This document shows positions 1-6,235 of a stretch of 7,391 nt of DNA, one piece after another (positions within the stretch are counted from its first letter, which is position 1; every line of letters starts with the position of its first letter). The stretch is taken from positions 1 to 7,391 of the forward strand of contig USNZ01000057.1 of assembly GCA_900556255.1 (NCBI GenBank), given 5' to 3'. A program made the position numbers and the translations under genes. The stretch is from an uncultured Oscillospiraceae bacterium (lineage in GTDB: Bacteria; Bacillota; Clostridia; Oscillospirales; Ruminococcaceae). The notes under the pieces were generated by a model, which was not told the DNA's origin, did no database searches, and was given only the letters and a program-made list of their open reading frames with translations.

Positions 1-230
1 GCCGCAAAGATAAGACTTTGCGCCAGCAGGGCAAACAGGAGCGAAGCGTCAGACCCCGAAAACGTGACGGCCTGCCAAGGGCTCCCCTACTAGGAGCAAC
101 AGCAACAACCGCCGCCGGTGGCGGATAAAGGGCGTTGCTGTTGGGGCCGCGGCCAGCAAGACATAAGTGTTGTTTACAACACGAAATGGATGCTGGGAGC
201 CGCAACCCGGGCCTGGCGCGCAGCGCCTGA
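1..230 (+). ncRNA. Candidate structured non-coding RNA (class uncertain, possibly raiA-like)
   Basis: No credible gene lies here, but the sequence is dense with complementary segments. CGCAAAG 3-9 pairs with CTTTGCG 16-22; CGTCA 47-51 with TGACG 65-69; AACAGCAAC 98-106 with GTTGCTGTT 134-142, enclosing CCGCC 109-113 with GGCGG 120-124; GTGTTG 167-172 with CAACAC 177-182 around a TTTA loop; GGCGC 215-219 with GCGCC 223-227. GGCTCCC 80-86 can also pair with GGGAGCC 195-201, which would close a multi-branch domain; it competes with a local GCTCC/GGAGC hairpin (81-85/93-97). Unpaired purine-rich links such as AAGACATAA (158-166) and ACGAAATGG (181-189) look like conserved-loop material. The overall size of about 200 nt and multi-helix form would suit the raiA-motif RNA of Firmicutes, but I cannot confirm that from memory. 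The true ends and the strand are uncertain, and the 5' end may lie before the window. It does not show the signature motifs of RNase P RNA, tmRNA, SRP RNA or the cobalamin, TPP or FMN riboswitches. Confidence 0.45.
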
Positions 231-358
231 GAGGTTTGAAGCGTAAAAATTTTCATCCTCTGCAACATTCCACCACGCTCATTCGTATCCCACTTGAACT
301 CCGTCTGAAATTTGATCTCCAAAACGTCAAAAAACTGAGGTATCATCCGGATTTCACA

Positions 359-388
359 AAAGATTCTCAAGATTTGCTAAAGAATCTC
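359..388. promoter_or_regulatory. Inverted/direct repeat, candidate operator upstream of the RND gene
   Basis: AGATTCT (361-367) and AGAATCT (381-387) form a 7-base inverted repeat with a 13-base spacer. Because GATTC and GAATC are each other's reverse complements, the same site also reads as a near-direct repeat, AAAGATTCTC (359-368) and AAAGAATCTC (379-388), with starts 20 bases apart, about two helical turns. It sits just upstream of the -35 region of the exporter promoter, a usual place for a repressor or activator site. That the TetR protein of this operon binds it is inference. Confidence 0.4.
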
Positions 389-412
389 CGGGCAAGCCTT
401 GCAAGCCCCGGA
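387..412. promoter_or_regulatory. GC-rich inverted repeat overlapping the -35 region, candidate operator
   Basis: TCCGGG (387-392) and CCCGGA (407-412) are exact reverse complements; the centre holds the palindrome CTTGCAAG (398-405). The element covers the proposed -35 hexamer and most of the spacer of the promoter at 399-426, so a protein bound here would block RNA polymerase. A TetR-family regulator is encoded in the operon it would control, which makes autoregulation plausible but unproven. Confidence 0.4.
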
Positions 413-426
413 ACCGGGTGTATAAT
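399..426 (+). promoter_or_regulatory. Sigma-A promoter for the RND-TetR operon
   Basis: A perfect -10 box TATAAT is at 421-426. A 4-of-6 match to the -35 box, TTGCAA, is at 399-404, with a 16-base spacer. Transcription would start near 433, giving a leader of about 75 bases. The gene's ribosome binding site, AGGAAG (499-504), lies very close to the ATG at 507. Confidence 0.6.
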
Positions 427-506
427 AGGGGTATCGCCTTTGATCCGCTCTGAGAAAAAAGAGCAGCCGCGCAATGCGTGGGAAAACACAGAAACGGTAG
501 GAAGAA

Positions 507-3500
507 ATGGAAAAATTCAGCGTCAAAAAACCGTTTACCGTGCTGGTGGCCGTCATTCTGGTCATCGTGCTGGGGTTTGTCAGCCTCAGCGGTATGCAGA
601 CCGACCTTTTGCCCAACATGAACCTGCCGTACCTGATGGTCGTCACCACCTACCCCGGTGCCAGCCCCGAGCAGGTCGAGGCGGACGTCACCAAGCCGGT
701 GAAAAACAGCCTGGCCCCCTTAAACGGCGTCAAAAACGTCACGAGCCAGAGCAACGAAAATTACAGCCTTGTCACCCTGGAATACGAGGACAAGACCAAC
801 ATGGACAGTGCCATGGTCAAGGCCAGCACCGCGCTGAACCAGCTGGGCGATGCGCTGCCCGCCGTGTGCTCGACCCCGATGCTCATCGAAATGTCGCCCG
901 ACATGCTGGCCACCCAGTATATTGCGGTCAGCCGCGACGACATGGACATCTACGAATTGTCCGACTATGTCGAAAACACGCTGCTGCCCAAGCTGGAGCG
1001 CGTGGACGGCGTGGCGCGCATTTCCACGACAGGTCTGGTGAAAAAGACCGTGGAGATCACGCTGAACCGTGAAAAAATCGACGCCGTCAACGACAAGCTG
1101 CTGGTGCAGGTCAACGACCGTCTGGCCGATGCCAAGGCCGAGCTGGACAAGAGCCAGGCGCAGCTGGACGCCACAAAAAAACAGTTGCAGAACGCGCAGA
1201 CCCAGGTGGAGGCGGGCAAGCAGCAGCTGAACGCCCAAAAGGACAGCCTGACCGCGCAGCTGAAGGACGCCATACAGAAAATCGACGACCAGATCCCCGA
1301 ACTGACCCGCCAAATCACCGAGGCGGGCGCACAGCTGCAGGAGCTGCAGCAAAAGCTGGACGCCCTGAAAATCGACGCCGACAAGCTGCCCGGCCTGGAC
1401 GCCCCCATGGACGAGGGCACTTACGCCAAGGCGCTGGCCGTCGTGGCCGAGTACGCCCCGCAGCATGCCACCGAAACGCTGCCCGCTACCTGGGCCGAGG
1501 CCAAGGCCGACGCCGCCAAGCGCGCCGCGCTGCAAGCCGCCTGCACCGACGCCGACGCCGCCCTGCGCAGCGCCATGGAGAACGCCGACGAGAGCGCCCT
1601 GCCCGCCCTGCTGGAAAAGCAGATGTACCTGACGGCGCTTTCCGCCGCGCTGACATCGGAACAGCAGCAGCAGGATACCGCCGCCGCCATCACCGACCTC
1701 AACGCCAAAATCGACGAGCTGAACGCGCAGCTGAACGCCCTGAACGACCAGCGCGCCCAAATGCAAACCACGCTGGAGGGGCTGGTGCAGAACCCCATCT
1801 ACCCCTCTTTGGGGGCGCTGGCCAGCCAGCTGCTGTTCAGCGGCAGCGAGGCACAGCTGGGTCTGGGCGAGTTTCAGATCACCAGCGGGCTGAGCCAGCT
1901 GCAATCCGGGCAGGCACAGCTGGACGCCGCCCGCGAGCAGTATGAATCCGCCCGCGAGGAGGCGCTGAAAAGCGCCAATCTCGACCAACTTCTGGACATC
2001 ACCACCCTGTCCCAGCTGATCATGGCGCAAAACTTTTCGATGCCCGCCGGGTACATCGACGATGCCGACGGGGACAGCTACGTATTAAAGGTAGGCACCC
2101 CCTACGACAGCGTGGACGCACTGGGCGACATGGTGCTGTGTGAGCTGCCCGGCGTGGGCGACGTGCAGCTGCAGGACGTGGCCGATGTCAAGCTGACCGA
2201 TAACGCCGACGCAAGCTACGCCAAGGTGGGCGAAAACCGCGCGGTGCTGCTGTCGGTTTTCAAAGGCTCGACCGCCTCGACCTCCACGGTGTCCAAGGCG
2301 ATGAACGCCGAAATGGCCGAGCTGCAGGCCGACAACAGCGCTCTGCACCTGACCTCCCTCATGGATCAGGGCGACTACATCAAGCTCATCGTCAACAACG
2401 TCATGAGCAATTTGATCGAGGGCGCGATCCTTGCCGTCATCGTGCTGGCGCTCTTTTTGAAGGATCTGCGCCCGACGCTGGTCGTGGCCATCAGTATGCC
2501 GCTTAGCGTACTGTTTGCCATTGTGCTGATGTATTTTTCCGGTATTACGTTAAATATTTTAAGCCTTTCGGGTCTGGCGCTGGGCGTAGGTATGCTGGTG
2601 GACAACTCTGTCGTTGTCATTGAAAACATCTACCGTCTGCGCAACCGCGGCCTGCCCGCCCCCCGCGCCGCCGTGCAGGGTGCGCGGCAGGTGCAGGGCA
2701 GCATCATCTCCTCCACCTTGACGACCATCTGCGTATTTTTGCCGCTGGTGTTCAGTTCCGGCATGGTCATGGAATTGATGGACGACATGGCGTGGACCAT
2801 CACCTTCAGCCTGCTGGCGTCGCTGGTCGTGGCGCTGACCGTGGTGCCCTGCGCCGGCTCCACCGTGCTGAAAAAATCCAAGGAGATCCGCCACCCGCTG
2901 TTTGACCGTATGCTGAACGGCTACGAAAAGCTGCTGCGCTTCTGCCTGCGCCGCAAGGCCGTGCCGCTGGCGCTGGCCGTGGTGCTGCTGGGCGTGTCGG
3001 TGTGGCGCATTGCCACCATGGGCATTGTGATGATCCCCGAAATGAGCTCCAACCAGCTTTCCATGAGCCTGACCCTGCCCGCCGACACCCCCGATGCCGA
3101 CTGCTTTGCCGCCGCCGATGCCGCCATGGCCGCCGTTTCGGGCGTGGACGGCGTGGAGACCGTGGGCGCGATGTCGGGCGGCAGCAACTCGATGGCTGCC
3201 ACCGTCGGCCTTGGCGCCGACACCGCCGCCAACAACACCGAGATGACCTTCTACATTCTGCTGACCGATGACGGCGCTTCCCACGGGGAGCGTGTGCAGC
3301 AGGATATTTTGCAAAGCACCGCCGACATAGACGGCGAAATCACCCTGAACGCCAACGGCATGATGGACATGAGCGCGCTGTCCGGCAGCGGTGCCGAGGT
3401 GGATATCTACGCCAACGATCTGGACGACCTGCGCACCGCCGCCGACGCCGTAAAAGCCCTGATGGCGGAGATCCCCGGCATTGAGGATATCTCCGACGGG

Positions 3501-4622
3501 CAGGACGCGGGCGATGAGGAAGTGCTGCTGACCATCGACAAGGACAAGGCGATGCGCAGCGGGCTGACCGTGGCACAGATCTACCAGAAGATCGCCGCCG
3601 CCCTGACCACCGACGCCACCGCCACCACCCTGACCGTCAACAACGAGACCTACACCGTCAAGGTCATCAATGCCGCCGACGTGCCCACGCTGGACGCGCT
3701 GTTTGACATAGAGCTGACCGCCACCGCCATGGATGACAGCGGCCAACAGGTGCAGACCACCCACACGCTGGGCGAGTTTGCCACCCGCAGCGTGCGCCCC
3801 GGCTACACGACCATTGCGCGTGAGAACGGCGCCCGCAAGATGACCGTCACCTCCGCCACCGCCGACGGATACAATACCTCCCTGCTCACCCGCGAACTGG
3901 CCCCCAAGCTGGACGCGCTGACATTGCCCGCGGGCTGCACCGCCGAGATCGCCGGTGAGAGCACACAGGTCGGCGACATGCTGTCGCAGATGGCAAAAAT
4001 GCTCGCCCTGGCGCTGGCTTTTGTCTACTTTGTCATGGTGGCGCAGTTCCAGAGCCTGCTCTCGCCGTTTATCGTTCTGTTTACGGTGCCGCTGGCGTTC
4101 ACCGGCGGTATGCTGGGGCTGATGGCCTTCGGCGAACAGCTTTCGCTGATCTCGCTGATGGGTTTCCTGGTGCTGATGGGCGTTGTCGTCAATAACGGCA
4201 TCGTCTTTGTGGACTACGCCAACCAGCTGCGCATCGGCGGGCTGCAGCGGCAGGACGCGCTGGTGGCCACAGGCCGCACCCGTATGCGCCCCATCTTGAT
4301 GACCACGCTGACCACCGTGCTGGCCATGGTCACCATGCTGCTGAGCACCGACGCGGGCAGCGAGATGGGCAAGGGCATGGCCATTGTCATCATCGGGGGA
4401 CTCAGCTACGCCACCCTGATGACGCTGTTTGTCGTGCCGGTCCTGTATGACAGCTTCTACCGCAAGCCGCCCGTAAACGTGGACGTGGGCGACGACGGTC
4501 TGGACGACCTGCCCGACGATGCCGCTGAGTTTGCGGCCGAATTCGCCGCCCGCCGCGCCGCCGAGGCCGCCGAAACCGCCGAGCACACCGAACCCGCCGA
4601 AAAGGAGGAGGAACAGCCATGA
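507..4622 (+). CDS. RND-family efflux transporter permease with coiled-coil insert
   Basis: A 1371-residue proton-driven exporter of the RND superfamily (HAE1/AcrB-like, SwrC-type in Firmicutes), in the cytoplasmic membrane. Predicted layout: TM1 at about 11-29, a first extracellular loop 30-630, TM2-TM6 at 634-783, TM7 at about 817-840, a second loop 841-1160, TM8-TM12 at 1163-1312. TM4 carries GMLVDNSVVVIEN with D699 in the place of the AcrB proton-relay Asp pair (second Asp is Asn here); TM10 carries GVVVNNGIVFVDY (1225-1237), a common RND variant. The usual RND length is about 1000-1050 residues; the excess is an insert of roughly 300 residues in loop 1 (about 192-495). The last 50 residues are a cytoplasmic Ala/Glu/Asp-rich tail. 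No adaptor (HlyD/AcrA) gene is adjacent, as expected in a monoderm. The stop overlaps the TetR start by 4 bases. Substrate is unknown; drugs, lipids or peptides are all possible. Confidence 0.95.
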   Translation: MEKFSVKKPFTVLVAVILVIVLGFVSLSGMQTDLLPNMNLPYLMVVTTYPGASPEQVEADVTKPVKNSLAPLNGVKNVTSQSNENYSLVTLEYEDKTNMDSAMVKASTALNQLGDALPAVCSTPMLIEMSPDMLATQYIAVSRDDMDIYELSDYVENTLLPKLERVDGVARISTTGLVKKTVEITLNREKIDAVNDKLLVQVNDRLADAKAELDKSQAQLDATKKQLQNAQTQVEAGKQQLNAQKDSLTAQLKDAIQKIDDQIPELTRQITEAGAQLQELQQKLDALKIDADKLPGLDAPMDEGTYAKALAVVAEYAPQHATETLPATWAEAKADAAKRAALQAACTDADAALRSAMENADESALPALLEKQMYLTALSAALTSEQQQQDTAAAITDLNAKIDELNAQLNALNDQRAQMQTTLEGLVQNPIYPSLGALASQLLFSGSEAQLGLGEFQITSGLSQLQSGQAQLDAAREQYESAREEALKSANLDQLLDITTLSQLIMAQNFSMPAGYIDDADGDSYVLKVGTPYDSVDALGDMVLCELPGVGDVQLQDVADVKLTDNADASYAKVGENRAVLLSVFKGSTASTSTVSKAMNAEMAELQADNSALHLTSLMDQGDYIKLIVNNVMSNLIEGAILAVIVLALFLKDLRPTLVVAISMPLSVLFAIVLMYFSGITLNILSLSGLALGVGMLVDNSVVVIENIYRLRNRGLPAPRAAVQGARQVQGSIISSTLTTICVFLPLVFSSGMVMELMDDMAWTITFSLLASLVVALTVVPCAGSTVLKKSKEIRHPLFDRMLNGYEKLLRFCLRRKAVPLALAVVLLGVSVWRIATMGIVMIPEMSSNQLSMSLTLPADTPDADCFAAADAAMAAVSGVDGVETVGAMSGGSNSMAATVGLGADTAANNTEMTFYILLTDDGASHGERVQQDILQSTADIDGEITLNANGMMDMSALSGSGAEVDIYANDLDDLRTAADAVKALMAEIPGIEDISDGQDAGDEEVLLTIDKDKAMRSGLTVAQIYQKIAAALTTDATATTLTVNNETYTVKVINAADVPTLDALFDIELTATAMDDSGQQVQTTHTLGEFATRSVRPGYTTIARENGARKMTVTSATADGYNTSLLTRELAPKLDALTLPAGCTAEIAGESTQVGDMLSQMAKMLALALAFVYFVMVAQFQSLLSPFIVLFTVPLAFTGGMLGLMAFGEQLSLISLMGFLVLMGVVVNNGIVFVDYANQLRIGGLQRQDALVATGRTRMRPILMTTLTTVLAMVTMLLSTDAGSEMGKGMAIVIIGGLSYATLMTLFVVPVLYDSFYRKPPVNVDVGDDGLDDLPDDAAEFAAEFAARRAAEAAETAEHTEPAEKEEEQP
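1080..1991 (+). other. Coiled-coil insert within the RND first extracellular loop
   Basis: Codons about 192-495 of the exporter. Comparing the two halves of the protein, LNREKI (186-191) matches the second-half IDKDKA (1010-1015), and ITTLSQLIMAQN (498-509) matches TVAQIYQKIAAA (1021-1032). The second half needs only about five residues between these points; the first half has about 300. Within it, 195-292 is Gln/Leu/Ala/Lys-rich with heptad spacing; 297-380 is Ala-rich with Pro/Gly breaks and may be the tip; 384-425 is a second coil; 428-455 is a more hydrophobic, Pro/Gly-containing stretch; 456-492 is a third coil. The segment QAQLDA occurs in both outward and return arms (217-222, 469-474). 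Confidence 0.8.
4602..4608 (+). promoter_or_regulatory. Ribosome binding site of the TetR gene inside the RND coding end
   Basis: AAGGAGG at 4602-4608 is 10 bases before the ATG at 4619; the following GAGGA offers a closer alternative pairing. It lies in the last codons of the exporter gene, so the two genes are translationally linked through an ATGA overlap. Confidence 0.85.
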
Positions 4623-5203
4623 ACCGCGATGTCCGCACCCTGCGCGAACACGCCCTGTATGCCGCCGCCCTGCACCTGATCGAACAGGGCTGCGACCCCA
4701 AAACCATGAAGGTACAGCAAATTGCCGAGGCCGCCGGTATCGGCAAGGGAACGGTGTACGAGTATTTTTCTTCCAAGAGTGAAATTTTGTACGGCATGAC
4801 GCTGTATATTTTCGACGATGAGCTGCACCGCCTGCAAACCCGCCTGCAGGGCTGCACCACCCGCGCCGAGCTTTCGGCCGCCGTGCGGGATTACCTGACC
4901 GATCTGGCCAAGACCCGCATGGGGGTGTACCGCATCATTGCCGGCAGCGCCGCAGGTGTCCGCCTGTGCGACGGCCCCTGCCAAAAAGAGCGTACCGAGG
5001 CGCTGCGCACACTGGTGCGCGGCACATTGCAGCGTCTGCAGGACGCCGGGCAGATCGACGCGGCACTGGATATGGATTACTGCGTTTATGCGCTGATAAG
5101 CGCCGCCGCGGGCGGATTTCTGGCACTGGCCGCCGACCCCGCCGCCGACCCGGAAATAGCGGGCCGCTGTATGGAACACCTGCTGGACCGCGCCCTGCGG
5201 TAA
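4619..5203 (+). CDS. TetR/AcrR-family transcriptional regulator
   Basis: A 194-residue protein of normal TetR length (about 190-210). The N-terminal helix-turn-helix is clear: VQQIAEAAGIGKGTVYEYF (32-50) followed by SSKSEIL, the classic TetR recognition segment. Residues about 60-194 form the helical ligand-binding and dimer domain, which varies between members and does not reveal the ligand. It has six cysteines (25, 79, 117, 121, 155, 184), including a C-DGP-C pair at 117-121. The gene is co-transcribed with the RND exporter and overlaps it by 4 bases, so it most likely represses its own operon and is released by an exported compound. The start is set by AAGGAGG at 4602-4608. The family assignment is firm; the target and effector are inference. 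Confidence 0.93.
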   Translation: MNRDVRTLREHALYAAALHLIEQGCDPKTMKVQQIAEAAGIGKGTVYEYFSSKSEILYGMTLYIFDDELHRLQTRLQGCTTRAELSAAVRDYLTDLAKTRMGVYRIIAGSAAGVRLCDGPCQKERTEALRTLVRGTLQRLQDAGQIDAALDMDYCVYALISAAAGGFLALAADPAADPEIAGRCMEHLLDRALR

Positions 5204-5262
5204 AATGCACCCCAAAAGTGCCGAAAACCGCTTTGTTTCGCGCAAAAGCCGCCATTTGCCCA

Positions 5263-5291
5263 TTGACATTGCCGCGGTGCGCTTTTATACT
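5263..5291 (+). promoter_or_regulatory. Strong sigma-A promoter for the ECF S-component gene
   Basis: A perfect -35 box TTGACA (5263-5268), a 17-base spacer and a -10 box TATACT (5286-5291, 5 of 6) give a near-consensus promoter. Transcription should start near 5298, leaving a leader of about 50 bases. The leader holds one small hairpin, TGCCC (5301-5305) with GGGCA (5313-5317), and the ribosome binding site AAGGAG (5332-5337). It is too short for an FMN riboswitch, and none of that element's conserved blocks is visible. Confidence 0.85.
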
Positions 5292-5347
5292 GTGTATTGT
5301 TGCCCCGACAGTGGGCAGCCATTGCGGAAAAAAGGAGTTACGGAATT

Positions 5348-5896
5348 ATGAAAAACAATAATGTTAAAACGTTTGTTGCCATCGGTATCGGCGCTGCCCT
5401 GTTCTTTGTGCTGGGCCGCTTTGTGGCTATCCCCAGCCCGATCGCCAACACCAACATCAGCCTGCAGTACGCTGTTCTGGGTCTGCTGGCTGCCATGTAC
5501 GGCCCCGTTGCCGGCGGCCTGATCGGCTTTATCGGCCACACCCTGATCGACCTGTCCTGGGGCGGTGCACCGTGGTGGAGCTGGGTTCTGTCCTCTGCGC
5601 TGGTGGGCGTTATCGTCGGCCTGTTCGCCAAGAAGATGAAGATTCAGGAAGGCGAGTTCGGCAAGAAGGAACTCATCACCTTCACCATCTCCAACGTCAT
5701 TGCCCAGGTGGTCGCCTGGTGCGGCCTGGCCCCCGTGCTGGATATCCTGATTTATCAGGAGCCTGTCAAAAAGGTCTTTGCGCAGGGCTTCTTTGCCGCC
5801 ATCGTCAACACGCTGACCGCCGTCATCGTCGGCAGCCTGCTGATCGTGGCCTTCACCAAGACCGTCGCCAAGAAAGGCTCTCTGGATAAGGAATAA
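5348..5896 (+). CDS. ECF transporter S component, UPF0397/riboflavin type
   Basis: A 182-residue integral membrane protein of the UPF0397 (ECF-type riboflavin transporter S component) family; the usual length is about 180. It binds a vitamin in the membrane and works with an EcfA/A'/T energizing module. Hydrophobic segments lie at about 8-26, 38-66, 76-94, 110-135 and 147-170. Family-typical stretches include NTNISLQYAVLGLLAAMYGP (34-53), GGLIGFIGHTLID (57-69), APWWSWVLSSALVG (74-87), APVLDILIYQEPVKKVFAQG (128-147) and the C-terminal KKGSLDKE. The ATG at 5348 is chosen because AAGGAG at 5332-5337 precedes it by 10 bases; an in-frame upstream ATG at 5297 coincides with the expected transcription start. 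No ATPase or EcfT gene is adjacent, so it probably uses a shared module encoded elsewhere. Riboflavin as substrate is the family annotation; nothing in the window proves it. Confidence 0.9.
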   Translation: MKNNNVKTFVAIGIGAALFFVLGRFVAIPSPIANTNISLQYAVLGLLAAMYGPVAGGLIGFIGHTLIDLSWGGAPWWSWVLSSALVGVIVGLFAKKMKIQEGEFGKKELITFTISNVIAQVVAWCGLAPVLDILIYQEPVKKVFAQGFFAAIVNTLTAVIVGSLLIVAFTKTVAKKGSLDKE

Positions 5897-5898
5897 AA

Positions 5899-5911
5899 GG
5901 GCTGCTTGCCC
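5899..5911 (+). terminator. Weak hairpin just after the ECF gene, possible terminator
   Basis: GGGC (5899-5902) pairs with GCCC (5908-5911) around a five-base loop, three bases after the stop codon. The stem is only four pairs and no T-run follows directly, so it is at best a weak intrinsic terminator; the palindromes further on may add to it. Confidence 0.25.
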
Positions 5912-5930
5912 GGGATGTGTACTTTCTTTG

Positions 5931-5972
5931 GACGCCTCGCCCACCCTCTCCCGTCCTACGGCTCCGCCGAAA
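5931..5972. repeat. Possible intergenic repeat fragment
   Basis: The stretch contains GCCCACCCTCTCCCG and, in reverse complement, CGGAGCC...GGGAGAGGGTGGGC. This composition recalls short intergenic repeats common in Ruminococcaceae and other Clostridia. It has only one copy in this window, so repeat status is from memory rather than seen here. It lies in the gene-free stretch 5897-6235. Confidence 0.3.
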
Positions 5973-5985
5973 AATTCACCACCCG

Positions 5986-6013
5986 GTAGGGGCGGGGTAT
6001 GCCCCGCCCGCGG
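5986..6013 (+). repeat. Palindromic repeat unit A
   Basis: GTAG (5986-5989) leads into a stem of GGGCGGGG (5990-5997) with CCCCGCCC (6002-6009) around a TATG loop, followed by GCGG. It is the first of four related units in the gap between the ECF and small membrane protein genes. Confidence 0.7.
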
Positions 6014-6046
6014 TCAAATGGTGGCGCGAAAATTACGGGTTAGTCC

Positions 6047-6074
6047 GTAGGGGCGGCATATATGCCGCCCGTGC
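6047..6074 (+). repeat. Palindromic repeat unit B
   Basis: GTAG (6047-6050) is followed by a perfect 20-base palindrome, GGGCGGCATA (6051-6060) joined directly to TATGCCGCCC (6061-6070), then GTGC (6071-6074). The 28-base unit has the same length and ends as unit C but different arm bases. Confidence 0.75.
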
Positions 6075-6108
6075 AATCCTCCCAACAATGCAATCTAACG
6101 GGTAAACC

Positions 6109-6136
6109 GCACGGGACGCATCTATGCGTCCCCTAC
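6109..6136 (-). repeat. Palindromic repeat unit C, inverted orientation
   Basis: Read on the minus strand it begins GTAGG and ends GTGC, exactly like unit B, and is also 28 bases. The stem is GGGACGCAT (6113-6121) with ATGCGTCCC (6124-6132). B and C face each other across 34 bases. Confidence 0.75.
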
Positions 6137-6189
6137 AAACCTGCCGAAAATGGGCGTCCTGTCGATAACTTCTTGCCTTCCGGTAATTT

Positions 6190-6217
6190 GTAGGGAGGGG
6201 TCTTGACCCCTCCTTGC
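6190..6217 (+). repeat. Palindromic repeat unit D
   Basis: GTAG (6190-6193) leads to a nine-pair stem, GGAGGGGTC (6194-6202) with GACCCCTCC (6205-6213), loop TT, then TTGC. It ends about 19 bases past the stop of the minus-strand gene and could help end its transcript, although there is no T-run. Confidence 0.7.
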
Positions 6218-6235
6218 CGATCTCAACTCTGTTCC

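Noticed and set aside
1..120. c-di-GMP (GEMM) riboswitch, suggested by AGGGCAAAC and CGCAAAG segments
   Set aside because: The two short matches are in the wrong order and spacing for the aptamer, and the second half of the GEMM fold is missing.
167..1072. Plus-strand 301-residue open frame overlapping the exporter start
   Set aside because: It runs through the promoter and then out of frame through the exporter; its product is Arg/His/Gly-rich low-complexity sequence typical of an off-frame reading.
2559..4586. Long minus-strand open frame (675 residues) opposite the exporter, and a similar 436-residue one at 720-2030
   Set aside because: Both are rich in Gly, His, Gln and Val without domains or ribosome sites. 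They are antisense shadows of a GC-rich gene whose codon bias suppresses stop codons on the other strand.
5297..5347. ATG at 5297 as start of the ECF S-component
   Set aside because: It falls at the predicted transcription start, lacks a ribosome site, and would add a hydrophilic extension absent from the family.
5292..5347. FMN riboswitch before the ECF gene
   Set aside because: The leader is about 50 bases and has only one five-pair hairpin; none of the conserved FMN-aptamer blocks is present.
5986..6217. CRISPR array
   Set aside because: The units are individually palindromic, differ in sequence, occur in both orientations and have irregular spacing, unlike a CRISPR array.
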